A stretch of DNA of 64,000 bases, taken from Stenotrophomonas maltophilia (GTDB lineage: Bacteria > Pseudomonadota > Gammaproteobacteria > Xanthomonadales > Xanthomonadaceae). Both the position numbers and the translations under genes were made by a program. The stretch spans positions 1,992,750-2,056,749 of the forward strand of contig NZ_CP033877.1 of NCBI RefSeq assembly GCF_006970445.1, given 5' to 3'. Shown one piece after another: positions 25,562 through 33,671 of this stretch. Position 1 is the first letter of the stretch. Each line of letters opens with the position of its first letter. Under the pieces are notes generated by a model. That model saw only the letters and a list, made by a program, of their open reading frames with translations, was not told where the DNA came from and did no database searches.

Positions 25562-26803
25562 TCAGTACAGGATGCGCGTGCGCAGCGTGCCCGCAATCGC
25601 GGCCAGCTCGTCGCGCACGGCGGCGGCCTGTTCCTCGCTGGCGGTGATGTCGATCACCACGTAGCCCACCTTCGGGTCGGTGCGCAGGAACTGGCCGTCG
25701 ATGTTGACGTTGTGGCGCGAGAAGATCTCGTTGACCTTGGACAGCACGCCCGGCACGTTCTGGTGGATGTGCAGCAGGCGCAGGCTGTCGGCGTGCTCGG
25801 GCAGGGTCACTTCCGGGAAGTTGACCGCCGACAGGGTGCTGCCGTTGTCGCTGTAGCGCACCAGCTTGGCCGCCACTTCCACGCCGATGTTGTCCTGCGC
25901 TTCCAGCGTGCTGCCGCCCACGTGCGGGGTCAGGATCACGTTGTCGTGGCGGGTCAGCGGCGATTCGAAGATATCGCCGTTGCCCTTCGGCTCGACCGGG
26001 AACACGTCCAGTGCGGCGCCACCGACGTGACCGCTGGCCAGGGCCGCGTCCAGCGCATCGATGTCGACCACGGTGCCGCGCGCGGCGTTGATCAGGTGCG
26101 CGCCCTTGCGCATCTTCGCCAGCTCGGTGCTGCCGATCATCCACTGCGTGGCCGGTGTCTCCGGTACGTGCAGGGTGACGATGTCGGCGCGTGCCAGCAG
26201 GTCGTCCAGGCTGGCTGCGGCGCGGGCATTGCCCAGTGCCAGCTTGGTTTCCACGTCGTGGAAGATCACCTGCATGCCCAGCGATTCGGCCAGCACGCCG
26301 ACCTGGGTGCCGATGTGGCCGTAGCCGATGATGCCCAGCGTCTTGCCACGCACTTCATGGCTGCCGCTGGCCGACTTCGACCAGCCGCCGCGATGGCATT
26401 CGGCGTTCTTCTGCGGGATGCCGCGGGTCAGCATGATCGCCTCGGCGATCACCAGCTCGGCCACGCTGCGCGTGTTGGAGTAGGGCGCGTTGAACACCGG
26501 GATGCCAGCCAGTTCGGCTGCATCCAGGTCGACCTGGTTGGTGCCGATGCAGAAGCAGCCCACCGCGATCAGGCGCTTGGCCTCGGCCAGCACCTCGGCG
26601 CTGAGCTGGGTGCGCGAACGGATGCCGACGATGTGTGCCTCGGCGATGCGCGCCTTCAGTTCGTCCTCGGGCAGCGCCTTGGTGTGCGCCTCGATCTGGC
26701 TGTAGCCGGCGGCGCTGAACACCTCCACGGCGGTCTGGCTGACCCCCTCCAGCAACAGCACGCGGATATCCTGCTTCGGGAACGAGGTCTTCTTCGGCGA
26801 CAT
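25562..26803 (-). CDS. serA: D-3-phosphoglycerate dehydrogenase
   Basis: A 413-residue NAD-dependent enzyme, the first step of serine synthesis (3-phosphoglycerate to 3-phosphohydroxypyruvate); the family can also reduce 2-oxoglutarate to D-2-hydroxyglutarate. Seen: substrate domain with GIRSRTQL, Rossmann motif GIIGYGHIGTQVG, AARGTVVD, catalytic ILTPHVGGSTLEAQ, and a C-terminal ACT domain (LHIHQNVPGVLSKVNEIFS) for serine feedback. Length and order match E. coli SerA. The start at 26803 gives MSPKKTSFPKQDIRVLLLEG; the longer frame to 26884 lies in the divergent promoter region. Confidence 0.95.
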   Translation of the reverse strand: MSPKKTSFPKQDIRVLLLEGVSQTAVEVFSAAGYSQIEAHTKALPEDELKARIAEAHIVGIRSRTQLSAEVLAEAKRLIAVGCFCIGTNQVDLDAAELAGIPVFNAPYSNTRSVAELVIAEAIMLTRGIPQKNAECHRGGWSKSASGSHEVRGKTLGIIGYGHIGTQVGVLAESLGMQVIFHDVETKLALGNARAAASLDDLLARADIVTLHVPETPATQWMIGSTELAKMRKGAHLINAARGTVVDIDALDAALASGHVGGAALDVFPVEPKGNGDIFESPLTRHDNVILTPHVGGSTLEAQDNIGVEVAAKLVRYSDNGSTLSAVNFPEVTLPEHADSLRLLHIHQNVPGVLSKVNEIFSRHNVNIDGQFLRTDPKVGYVVIDITASEEQAAAVRDELAAIAGTLRTRILY

Positions 26804-26972
26804 GGGGCAACACGGCCAGTGGGACAGGGGCTGACCACTATGCCAGATCGGACCGCCGATGGTGCAGTGCGCAATTGGTTGCATCCGTAGCTATCTACCC
26901 GCCTGCGGGGCTGGACGCTGGCGCGTGCCGCTGGCACGCTTGCCCGTTCTTCACGCACCGCGCTGGACCGTC

Positions 26973-28361
26973 ATGACTGATTCCCGCATTGCCTCGCTGC
27001 AGCAGGCCTGTCCCGGCCTGAAGCTGAAGACCGACCCGGCCGACCTGGAGCATTATGGGCGCGACTGGACCCGGCGCTGGACACCGGCGCCGCTGGCGAT
27101 CGCACTGCCGGCCACGGTCGAGGAGGTGCAGGCGGTGATGCGCTGGAGCGCAGGCGGGGGCGTGGCCGTGGTGCCGTCCGGCGGCCGCACCGGCCTCTCG
27201 GGTGGCGCGGTGGCCGCCAACGGCGAGCTGGTGCTCAGCCTGGAACGGATGAACAAGGCGCTGGCCTACGACGCGGTCGATCGCACCCTGGTAGTGCAGG
27301 CCGGCATGCCGCTGGAGGCCGTGCACAACGCCGCGCTGGACCACGGCCTGATCTACCCGGTGGATTTCGCCGCGCGCGGGTCGTGCACGATCGGCGGCAA
27401 CATCGCGACCAATGCCGGTGGCATCCGCGTGATCCGCTACGGCAACACCCGCGAGTGGATCGCCGGGCTGAAGGTGGTCACCGCCAGCGGCGAGCTGCTG
27501 GAGCTCAACAAGGGCCTGATCAAGAACTCCAGCGGCTATGACTTCCGCCAGCTGCTGATCGGCTCGGAGGGCACGCTGGGTGTGATTGTCGAAGCCACGG
27601 TGAAGCTGACCGACCCGCCGCCGGCCAGCAACGTGATGTTGCTGGCACTGCCCAGCTTCGAAGTGCTGATGCAGGTGTTTGCCGCGTTCCGCGCGCGCCT
27701 GCAGCTGCAGGCCTTTGAGTTCTTCACCGACCGCGCGCTGGAACATGTGCTGGCGCACGGTGCGCAGGCGCCGTTCGACGAGGTGCACCCGTATTACGTG
27801 GTCACCGAGTTCGCTGCCAACGACGAGGCGCAGGAAGCGGCGGCGATGGCCGCCTTTGAAGACTGCATGGGCAACGGCTGGGTGAGCGACGGCGTGATCA
27901 GCGCCAGCGATGCCCAGGCGGCCCAGTTGTGGCGCCTGCGCGAAGGCATCACCGAATCGCTGGCGCGCTACAAGCCCTACAAGAATGACGTCTCGGTGCG
28001 GATCTCGGCGATGCCGGCGTTCCTGGCGGAGACCCAGGCTCTGATCGGGCAGGCCTACCCGCACTTCGACGTGGTCTGGTTTGGCCACATCGGCGACGGC
28101 AACCTGCACATCAACGTGCTCAAGCCCGATGACACCAGCGACGCCGATTTCGTGGCGCAGTGCGAGCACGTCACCAAGCTGCTGGCGCAGGTGCTTGCGC
28201 GCTTCGACGGCAGCATCTCGGCCGAGCATGGCATCGGCCTGGTCAAGAAGGGCTACCTGGACAGCACCCGCGGCCCGGCCGAGATCGCCCTGATGAAGGC
28301 GGTCAAACGCGCGTTCGATCCCCAAGCGCGGCTGAATCCCGGCAAGCTGTTCGACGTTTGA
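26973..28361 (+). CDS. FAD-linked oxidase, probable D-2-hydroxyglutarate dehydrogenase
   Basis: A 462-residue flavoprotein of the GlcD/D-lactate dehydrogenase family. FAD-binding PCMH domain: VVPSGGRTGLSGGAV, then GSCTIGGNIATNAGGIRVIRYG and GSEGTLGVI. Metal/substrate motifs at the C-terminus are GHIGDGNLHINVLKP and SAEHGIGLVKKGYL. Its divergence from serA is informative: in Pseudomonas this enzyme reoxidises the D-2-hydroxyglutarate that SerA makes from 2-oxoglutarate and so drives serine synthesis. The alternative, D-lactate dehydrogenase, is less well supported by context. The start at 26973 fits the family; longer frames enter the serA promoter. Confidence 0.85.
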   Translation: MTDSRIASLQQACPGLKLKTDPADLEHYGRDWTRRWTPAPLAIALPATVEEVQAVMRWSAGGGVAVVPSGGRTGLSGGAVAANGELVLSLERMNKALAYDAVDRTLVVQAGMPLEAVHNAALDHGLIYPVDFAARGSCTIGGNIATNAGGIRVIRYGNTREWIAGLKVVTASGELLELNKGLIKNSSGYDFRQLLIGSEGTLGVIVEATVKLTDPPPASNVMLLALPSFEVLMQVFAAFRARLQLQAFEFFTDRALEHVLAHGAQAPFDEVHPYYVVTEFAANDEAQEAAAMAAFEDCMGNGWVSDGVISASDAQAAQLWRLREGITESLARYKPYKNDVSVRISAMPAFLAETQALIGQAYPHFDVVWFGHIGDGNLHINVLKPDDTSDADFVAQCEHVTKLLAQVLARFDGSISAEHGIGLVKKGYLDSTRGPAEIALMKAVKRAFDPQARLNPGKLFDV

Positions 28362-28423
28362 GCCGGGCAAATCCTTCACGCACCCGTTACGCTCCACGCT
28401 TCCTCACAACCGGCTTCGAACCG

Positions 28424-28723
28424 ATGACCCGTCCGCTTCTGCTGCTCGCCCTGCTGTCCCTGCCGCTGGCCGGCTTCGCTTCCAGCTTCGCTGGCACCTC
28501 GGCCGGTTCGGCGACCGGTGCCTCCTCCGGTTCCTCGGGCAGCAGCTCGGGTGACGACAAGGTGGTGCAGGCTGCGCGCGATGATGCGGCTGCATTCGTT
28601 GCCAGCGATGGCCAGATCCGTGGCGCCCGCCTGCAGGCCGCGCTGGTCCACCTGCGTGAGCAGAGCGCCGCCGCACAGCAGCAGAGCGACCTGGAACTGG
28701 CCCGTACGCTGCTGGCACGTTGA
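28424..28723 (+). CDS. DUF2388 family small secreted protein
   Basis: A 99-residue protein with a signal peptide (MTRPLLLLALLSLPLAGFAS) followed by SSFAGTSAGSATGASSGSSG, a low-complexity Ser/Gly run. The conserved DUF2388 core follows: DDKVVQAARDDAAAFVASDG then IRGARLQAALVHLRE. Function unknown in the family, which is mostly seen in Pseudomonas and relatives. It lies 62 bp after the flavoprotein gene and 10 bp before the DUF4105 gene, so may be co-transcribed with the latter. The start at 28424 is set by the signal peptide. Confidence 0.82.
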   Translation: MTRPLLLLALLSLPLAGFASSFAGTSAGSATGASSGSSGSSSGDDKVVQAARDDAAAFVASDGQIRGARLQAALVHLREQSAAAQQQSDLELARTLLAR

Positions 28724-28733
28724 TCCGGGCTGC

Positions 28734-30587
28734 ATGACCTCGGCGTCATCGCTTTCTGTAGAGCCGGGCCATGCTCGGCTGGATGCCAAGCGCAGACGGG
28801 CGATCACAACAGCCGCGCATGGCGTGGCTCTACTGCTGATCGCCCACGTCGCGCACGCGGCTGATCGCCTGCAGCTCGACCCTTCCGGTCTCGATCCGGC
28901 ACAGCAGCTGCTGGCCAGCCAGACCCTGGCCGACGTGCAGTCGCTGCTGCCCGAGGGCCTGCTGCGCGCATTGCCGGCGCAGGTCCAGGTGAGCTGGAGT
29001 GACACCCTGCCACCTGATGTACATGGCCGTGCCTTCGGCGGACGCATTGCGCTGCGCCGCGACCTGCTGGACGACGGGGTGGCGGGTGCACGCCGCGCGC
29101 GGCGCAGCGCATTGGTGCACGAGCTCACCCACGTTGCCGACCGCGGCGGCGCGAACTGGTCGCGCAGTGCACGCTGGCGTGATCTGGCGGGGTGGCAGCG
29201 CAAGCCGTGGCATCTCGGCCGCGGCGACAACGCCTTCCGTGACCGCAGCCCGGATGCCTATGAACTGAAGGATCCGGCCGAGTACCTGGCGGTGAACGCC
29301 GAGCATTTCGTGCTGGACGCTGAGTTCGCCTGCCGGCGCCCGGCGTTGGCGCAGTGGTACCAGGCCCACCTTGGAGCGCCGCCCTCGCTGCCGCATCCGC
29401 AGTGTGCGGCGGCGCTGCCGTTGCTGCAGGCCGAATCGGAAGAGGGGGCGGCATCGCTGCTGCAGCTCGACCCTTCCCGCGTTTACGCCGTGGACTATCT
29501 GTTCGCCGAAGGCAGCGCACAGCCGATGAGCCGCTGGGGCCACAGCATGCTGCGGCTGGTGATCTGCAGGCCGGGCCGCGCGCCGGGGCCGGACTGTCGC
29601 CTGGATCTGGAGTATCACCGCGTACTGTCGTTCCGCGCGTTCGTGGGCGACGTGCAGATATCCAATTGGCGTGGCCTCACCGGCGGCTACCCGTCGCGCC
29701 TGTTCGTGCTGCCGCTGCAGCAGGTGGTAGACGAATACACCAAGGTTGAACTGCGCGGGTTGCAGTCGCTGCCGTTGCGGCTGCAACGCGACGAGATCGC
29801 CAGCCTGCTCGAGCGCACCGCACAGGTGCACTGGAGCTATGACGGGCGCTATTACTTCGTCAGCAACAACTGCGCGGTGGAAACCGCCAAGCTGCTGCAG
29901 GCGGGCGTGCCGCGACTGGGCGAGGCTGGCCTCGCCCAGCTGAGCCCGCGCGGGCTGAAGCGGCGACTGGTGCGGCTGGACGCGCTCGACGAGGGGGTGC
30001 TGACGGACCGCAATGCAGCGCAGGCGCAGGGGTATTACTTTGCTTCGGCGCGCGACCACTACCAGCAGTTGTTCGCGGTGGCGGCGGGGCAGCTGGCCTT
30101 GCCCGCCCGTGATGTGCGCGGCTGGTTGAAGCTGCCTGCACGGCAACGGGCGCCGTGGCTGCTGAAGGGCGACCTGCGCGCCAGCGCCGGCCTGCTGCTG
30201 CTGGAACAGGCCGCACAGCGGCGTGCCGAGCTGCGCGCGCGTGACGTGCTCAAGCGGCAACTGCTGGCTGCGCCGGACAGCTCGGAAACCCGCAGCCTGC
30301 GCAGCCTGCTGGAACAGAGTGGGCAGTGGCTGCGCCCGGGGACGCTGCTGCAGGACGGCGGTTATGGATTGCCGCTGGGCGACGAGCAGGCGCTGCTGTC
30401 CGAGGCCGTGGCCACTGCCAGTGCGCAGGCGGTCCCGGCATGGCAGTCATTGCGTGTGCAGCTTCGCCAGCAGTTGCCGGCGAAGCAGCGCGAGGACATG
30501 GATGCGATCGAGGCCAATCTGGCCGCACTGGGTGCACACCTGCGCACGCAGGCAGCCAATCCGGCTATTGGCGCGGCAGTTCGATGA
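28734..30587 (+). CDS. DUF4105 family envelope protein with HELTH metal motif
   Basis: Up to 617 residues. A hydrophobic export segment (GVALLLIAHVAHAA) is followed by an N-terminal domain with HELTHVAD at the position of a zinc-binding HExxH, then the DUF4105 region (RWGHSMLRLVICRPG; FRAFVGDVQISNWRGLTGGYPS; YYFVSNNCAVETAKLLQAG) with conserved His and Cys resembling a papain/NlpC-like arrangement. The function is not established. The start is uncertain: 28734 (ATG) makes part of the N-terminus from a SMAG element, while GTG 28824 would begin inside a second SMAG. The 3' end overlaps the convergent kinase gene by 23 bp. Confidence 0.8.
   Translation: MTSASSLSVEPGHARLDAKRRRAITTAAHGVALLLIAHVAHAADRLQLDPSGLDPAQQLLASQTLADVQSLLPEGLLRALPAQVQVSWSDTLPPDVHGRAFGGRIALRRDLLDDGVAGARRARRSALVHELTHVADRGGANWSRSARWRDLAGWQRKPWHLGRGDNAFRDRSPDAYELKDPAEYLAVNAEHFVLDAEFACRRPALAQWYQAHLGAPPSLPHPQCAAALPLLQAESEEGAASLLQLDPSRVYAVDYLFAEGSAQPMSRWGHSMLRLVICRPGRAPGPDCRLDLEYHRVLSFRAFVGDVQISNWRGLTGGYPSRLFVLPLQQVVDEYTKVELRGLQSLPLRLQRDEIASLLERTAQVHWSYDGRYYFVSNNCAVETAKLLQAGVPRLGEAGLAQLSPRGLKRRLVRLDALDEGVLTDRNAAQAQGYYFASARDHYQQLFAVAAGQLALPARDVRGWLKLPARQRAPWLLKGDLRASAGLLLLEQAAQRRAELRARDVLKRQLLAAPDSSETRSLRSLLEQSGQWLRPGTLLQDGGYGLPLGDEQALLSEAVATASAQAVPAWQSLRVQLRQQLPAKQREDMDAIEANLAALGAHLRTQAANPAIGAAVR
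28758..28833. repeat. Facing pair of SMAG/GTAG palindromes inside a coding N-terminus
   Basis: The first element is 28758-28780 (stem AGCCGGGC/GCTCGGCT) and the second is inverted at 28811-28833. Together they span the codons between the candidate starts 28734 and 28824 of the DUF4105 gene. Confidence 0.8.
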
Positions 30588-31641
30588 CGAAGCGGCTGCC
30601 CCCGGCGCTGCCGGGCGTGCAGTAGACACGGCCACCGTGTGCATCGGCGATGGCCTTGACTACCGCCAGGCCGAGCCCACTGCCACCGCCCTGGCGCGAA
30701 CGTGAGCCGTCGGCGCGCATGAACGGAGTGAAGATGTCGGCATGCAGTTCGGGATCAATGCCCGGACCTTCGTCCTCGATCGCCACCTGCACATGGCCCG
30801 GCGTGTCATGCACGGCGATCCGCACCTTGCCCGGGCTGGCATAGCGACGCGCGTTTTCCAGCAATGCCAGCAATGCCTGGCGCAGGCGCGTGGGATCACA
30901 GTGCGCGTTGTGTTCTTCGCGGCTGGTTTCCAGCTCCAGCACGAAGCCTGCAGCGCGGAACTGCGGGTCGACCAGGGTCATCACCGAATGCACCTCGGCT
31001 ACCACGTCGGTGCGCGCGCGACGCACGTCCAGCCGTGCATTGTCGGACAGGCTCAGCACGCGCAGATCTTCAATCAGGCGAGACAGCCCTTCAACCTGGG
31101 CAAGCAGGCTGCGGAACTGCGATTCGTCCGGATGGAACACGCCCTCGGCCAGTCCCTGCAGGCGGCCGCGCAGGATCGTCACCGGAGTGCGCAGTTCATG
31201 GGCGATGGCCGCGTGCCACATCGCGCGCTCGCTCTCCATGTGCTGCAGGCGGCGCGCCATCGCATTGAAGTCCTCGACCAGGGTCGCCACTTCGCCCGGC
31301 GAGTTCTCCTCGACGCTGGCGCGTGCGCCAAGGTCACCGCCGGCCAGCGCACGCACGCTGTCCACCAGCGAATTCAAGGGCGAGAGGATGCGGTGGGCAA
31401 GACGGAACGAGGCGGCGATGGCCAGCGCCAGGCCGGTCAGGATCACGCCCACCATCCATGCCAGTTCCGGCCCGGTCGGCAGCCAGCTTTCCGGCTCTTC
31501 GGTACTCCCGGGGAAGAACTCGACCAGCACCGCATACAGCAGCCACGACGACAGGATCATCATCACGATGACACCGATCACCATCAGCGACATCGAGACG
31601 ATGATGTGGCGGCTGAGCCCGGAGCGGCGCAGGCGGGCCAT
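30565..31641 (-). CDS. smeSy: Sensor histidine kinase, probable SmeSy
   Basis: A 358-residue inner-membrane sensor kinase. First transmembrane helix at about 11-36 (IIVSMSLMVIGVIVMMILSS), a short periplasmic part, second helix LAWMVGVILTGLALAIAAS, HAMP domain, H-box AAIAHELRTPVTILRG with the phosphorylated His, and the ATPase domain with N box LLALLENARRYA, G1 EDEGPGID and G2 GGGSGLGLAVVKAI. It overlaps the response regulator stop by one base (TGATG). Divergent from a two-gene RND pump as in S. maltophilia smeSyRy-smeYZ; the symbol is assigned from this synteny, not alignment. Confidence 0.85.
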   Translation of the reverse strand: MARLRRSGLSRHIIVSMSLMVIGVIVMMILSSWLLYAVLVEFFPGSTEEPESWLPTGPELAWMVGVILTGLALAIAASFRLAHRILSPLNSLVDSVRALAGGDLGARASVEENSPGEVATLVEDFNAMARRLQHMESERAMWHAAIAHELRTPVTILRGRLQGLAEGVFHPDESQFRSLLAQVEGLSRLIEDLRVLSLSDNARLDVRRARTDVVAEVHSVMTLVDPQFRAAGFVLELETSREEHNAHCDPTRLRQALLALLENARRYASPGKVRIAVHDTPGHVQVAIEDEGPGIDPELHADIFTPFMRADGSRSRQGGGSGLGLAVVKAIADAHGGRVYCTPGSAGGSRFVIELPRQ

Positions 31642-32390
31642 CAGCGGTCGGCCATCAACCGGTAGCCGACGCCGCGCACACTGGCCGGCACGTTGACCAT
31701 GCCCACTTCGTCCAGCTTGCGGCGCAGCTTGCTGACGTGGCTGTCGACGGTGCGCTCCAGCGCTTCGCTTTCCGGCAGGCATTCGTGCATCAGTTCGCTG
31801 CGGCTGAAGATGCGGGTCGGCGCCAGCGCCATGCAGTGAAGCAGCTTGAACTCGGTGAGGGTGAGCAGTACTTCGTGGCTGTATCCCTCGCCTTCCACAT
31901 GCACGGCGTGGGTCGCCGAGTCGATCAGCAGCGGGCCGACGCGCAGCGCGGTGGGCGCGTCCACGCGCGAGGCGCGCAGCGTACGCCGCAGCACGGCGCG
32001 CACGCGCGCAGCCACCTCGGCCGGGTTGAACGGCTTGACCACGTAGTCATCGGCGCCCATCCGCAGCGCGGTCAGTTTGTCCAGGTCCTGGTCCAGCGCG
32101 GTCAGCATGATCACCGGCGTCTCGCCGCGCTGGCGCAGCTGGGTCAGCACGCTCCAGCCGTCCAGTCGGGGCAGCTGCACATCGAGCAGGACCAGGTCGG
32201 GGCGGGCGCTGCGATGCAGGTCCAGTGCGCTGTGACCGTCGCCGGCGCGCAGCGTGCGCAGTCCTTCGCGTTCCAGGTAGGCGCTGAGAATGTCGGCGAT
32301 CTCGGCCTCATCCTCGACGATCAGGACGAGGGCGGCGAGGGCAGGGGAGGCATGCATGCAGGGGCGGGGCCTTAAGGTGCTTGCCTCCAT
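31641..32390 (-). CDS. smeRy: OmpR-family response regulator, probable SmeRy
   Basis: A 249-residue regulator. Receiver domain with acidic pocket IVEDEAEIADIL, phospho-acceptor Asp in LVLLDVQLPRLDGW and Lys in DDYVVKPFNPAEV. The C-terminal winged helix has LTEFKLLHCMA, RTVDSHVSKLRRKL and VRGVGYRL. The start at 32390 has a GGAG site 5 bp upstream; Met at 32357 lacks one. In S. maltophilia SmeRy controls the adjacent smeYZ genes. The 96-bp divergent gap holds both promoters. Confidence 0.87.
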   Translation of the reverse strand: MEASTLRPRPCMHASPALAALVLIVEDEAEIADILSAYLEREGLRTLRAGDGHSALDLHRSARPDLVLLDVQLPRLDGWSVLTQLRQRGETPVIMLTALDQDLDKLTALRMGADDYVVKPFNPAEVAARVRAVLRRTLRASRVDAPTALRVGPLLIDSATHAVHVEGEGYSHEVLLTLTEFKLLHCMALAPTRIFSRSELMHECLPESEALERTVDSHVSKLRRKLDEVGMVNVPASVRGVGYRLMADR

Positions 32391-32486
32391 CGTATCTCCA
32401 CACTTCCTCCATCGAAACCCCATCATCGCCACGCACACTGCGCGCTTCAGAACCTATCCGCCGCCTGCGCGGCATTGTGCACAGCA

Positions 32487-33635
32487 ATGAGAACCTTCAG
32501 GACTCCGGTCGCGTTGATCGCGGCCCTCGCCTTGGCCATGACGGCCTGCTCCTCCCCCGAAGCCACTCCCGAAGCGGTACCGCGTGTCAGCGTGATCAGC
32601 GTGGGCCCGCAGGTGGTGCAGCGCGATGATGAACTGCCAGGGCGCGTCTCTGCGGTGCGTACCGCGCAGATCCGCGCCCAGGTGGGCGGCATCGTGCAGC
32701 GCCGCCTGTTCGAGCAGGGGGCGGAAGTCAGTGCCGGCCAGGCCCTGTTCCAGATCGACCCGGCCGCGTTCCGGGCCGACGTCGATTCGGCACTGGCTGC
32801 CCTGCAGCGCAGCGAGGCCGCGCTGGGCCGCAGCCGCGTGCAATCGCAGCGCCTGCATGCGCTGGCCGCCGCGCAGGCGGTCAGCCAGCAGCATCGCGAC
32901 GACGCCAGCGCCGAATACGAGCAGGCCCGTGCCGCAGTGAACGAAGCGCGCGCGATCCTGTCCCGTCGCCAGCTCGACCTGCGTTATGCGACGGTCAGTG
33001 CACCGATTGCCGGCCGTATCGACCAGGCACTGGTGACCGAAGGTGCGCTGGTGGGCGTAGCCGATGCCGAGCCGATGGCGGTGGTGCAGCAGATCGATCA
33101 GGTCTACGTTGACGTGCGCCAACCGGCGGCGCAGCTGGAGTCGCTGCAGCGCAGTGCCGCCGGTGGTGGCGAGCTGCCGGTGACGATCATCGGCGCCGCC
33201 GGCAAACCGCTGCCTGAGCGCGGCCAGCTGCTGTTCTCCGGCATCAACGTCGATGCGCGAACCGGTGATGTGATCCTGCGCATCCTGGTCGACAACCCGC
33301 AGCGGCAGCTGCTGCCCGGCATGTATGTGCGTGCGAGGGTGCCACGTGGCGCGCCCGCCAGCGCATTGACCGTGCCACAGCAGGCGGTGCTGCGCAGCGC
33401 CGGTGGCCAGGCCTATGCCTGGGTGATCGGCGCCGACGGCAAGGCGGTGATCCGCACGCTGGAAGTGGACGGCAGTGTCGATCGCCAGTGGCTGGTGCGC
33501 ACGGGCCTGAAGGCCGGCGAGAAGGTGGTGGTCGAGGGCCAGGAGCGCCTGCAGGAAGGCGTGGTGGTCGATGCGCGCGACTGGCAGAAGCCGGTCGCCA
33601 GCGCCGGTGCGGTGCAGGCCGGCAGCAAGGGCTGA
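32487..33635 (+). CDS. smeY: RND efflux periplasmic adaptor lipoprotein, probable SmeY
   Basis: A 382-residue membrane-fusion protein. Signal peptide with lipobox ALAMTAC, then barrel-sandwich hybrid (GRVSAVRTAQIRAQVGGIVQ; FEQGAEVSAGQALFQIDPA), an alpha-helical hairpin at about 95-165, the second lipoyl half (LRYATVSAPIAGRIDQALVTEGA) and beta-barrel (RARVPRGAPASALTVPQQAV). It links the pump to an outer-membrane channel. The start at 32487 gives MRTFRTPVALIAALALAMTAC; the Met 4 codons earlier is less likely. 36 bp before the pump gene. Confidence 0.88.
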   Translation: MRTFRTPVALIAALALAMTACSSPEATPEAVPRVSVISVGPQVVQRDDELPGRVSAVRTAQIRAQVGGIVQRRLFEQGAEVSAGQALFQIDPAAFRADVDSALAALQRSEAALGRSRVQSQRLHALAAAQAVSQQHRDDASAEYEQARAAVNEARAILSRRQLDLRYATVSAPIAGRIDQALVTEGALVGVADAEPMAVVQQIDQVYVDVRQPAAQLESLQRSAAGGGELPVTIIGAAGKPLPERGQLLFSGINVDARTGDVILRILVDNPQRQLLPGMYVRARVPRGAPASALTVPQQAVLRSAGGQAYAWVIGADGKAVIRTLEVDGSVDRQWLVRTGLKAGEKVVVEGQERLQEGVVVDARDWQKPVASAGAVQAGSKG

Positions 33636-33671
33636 GCCTTTCCCGGGCCAGCCCCTCCAGGAAAATCCAAC

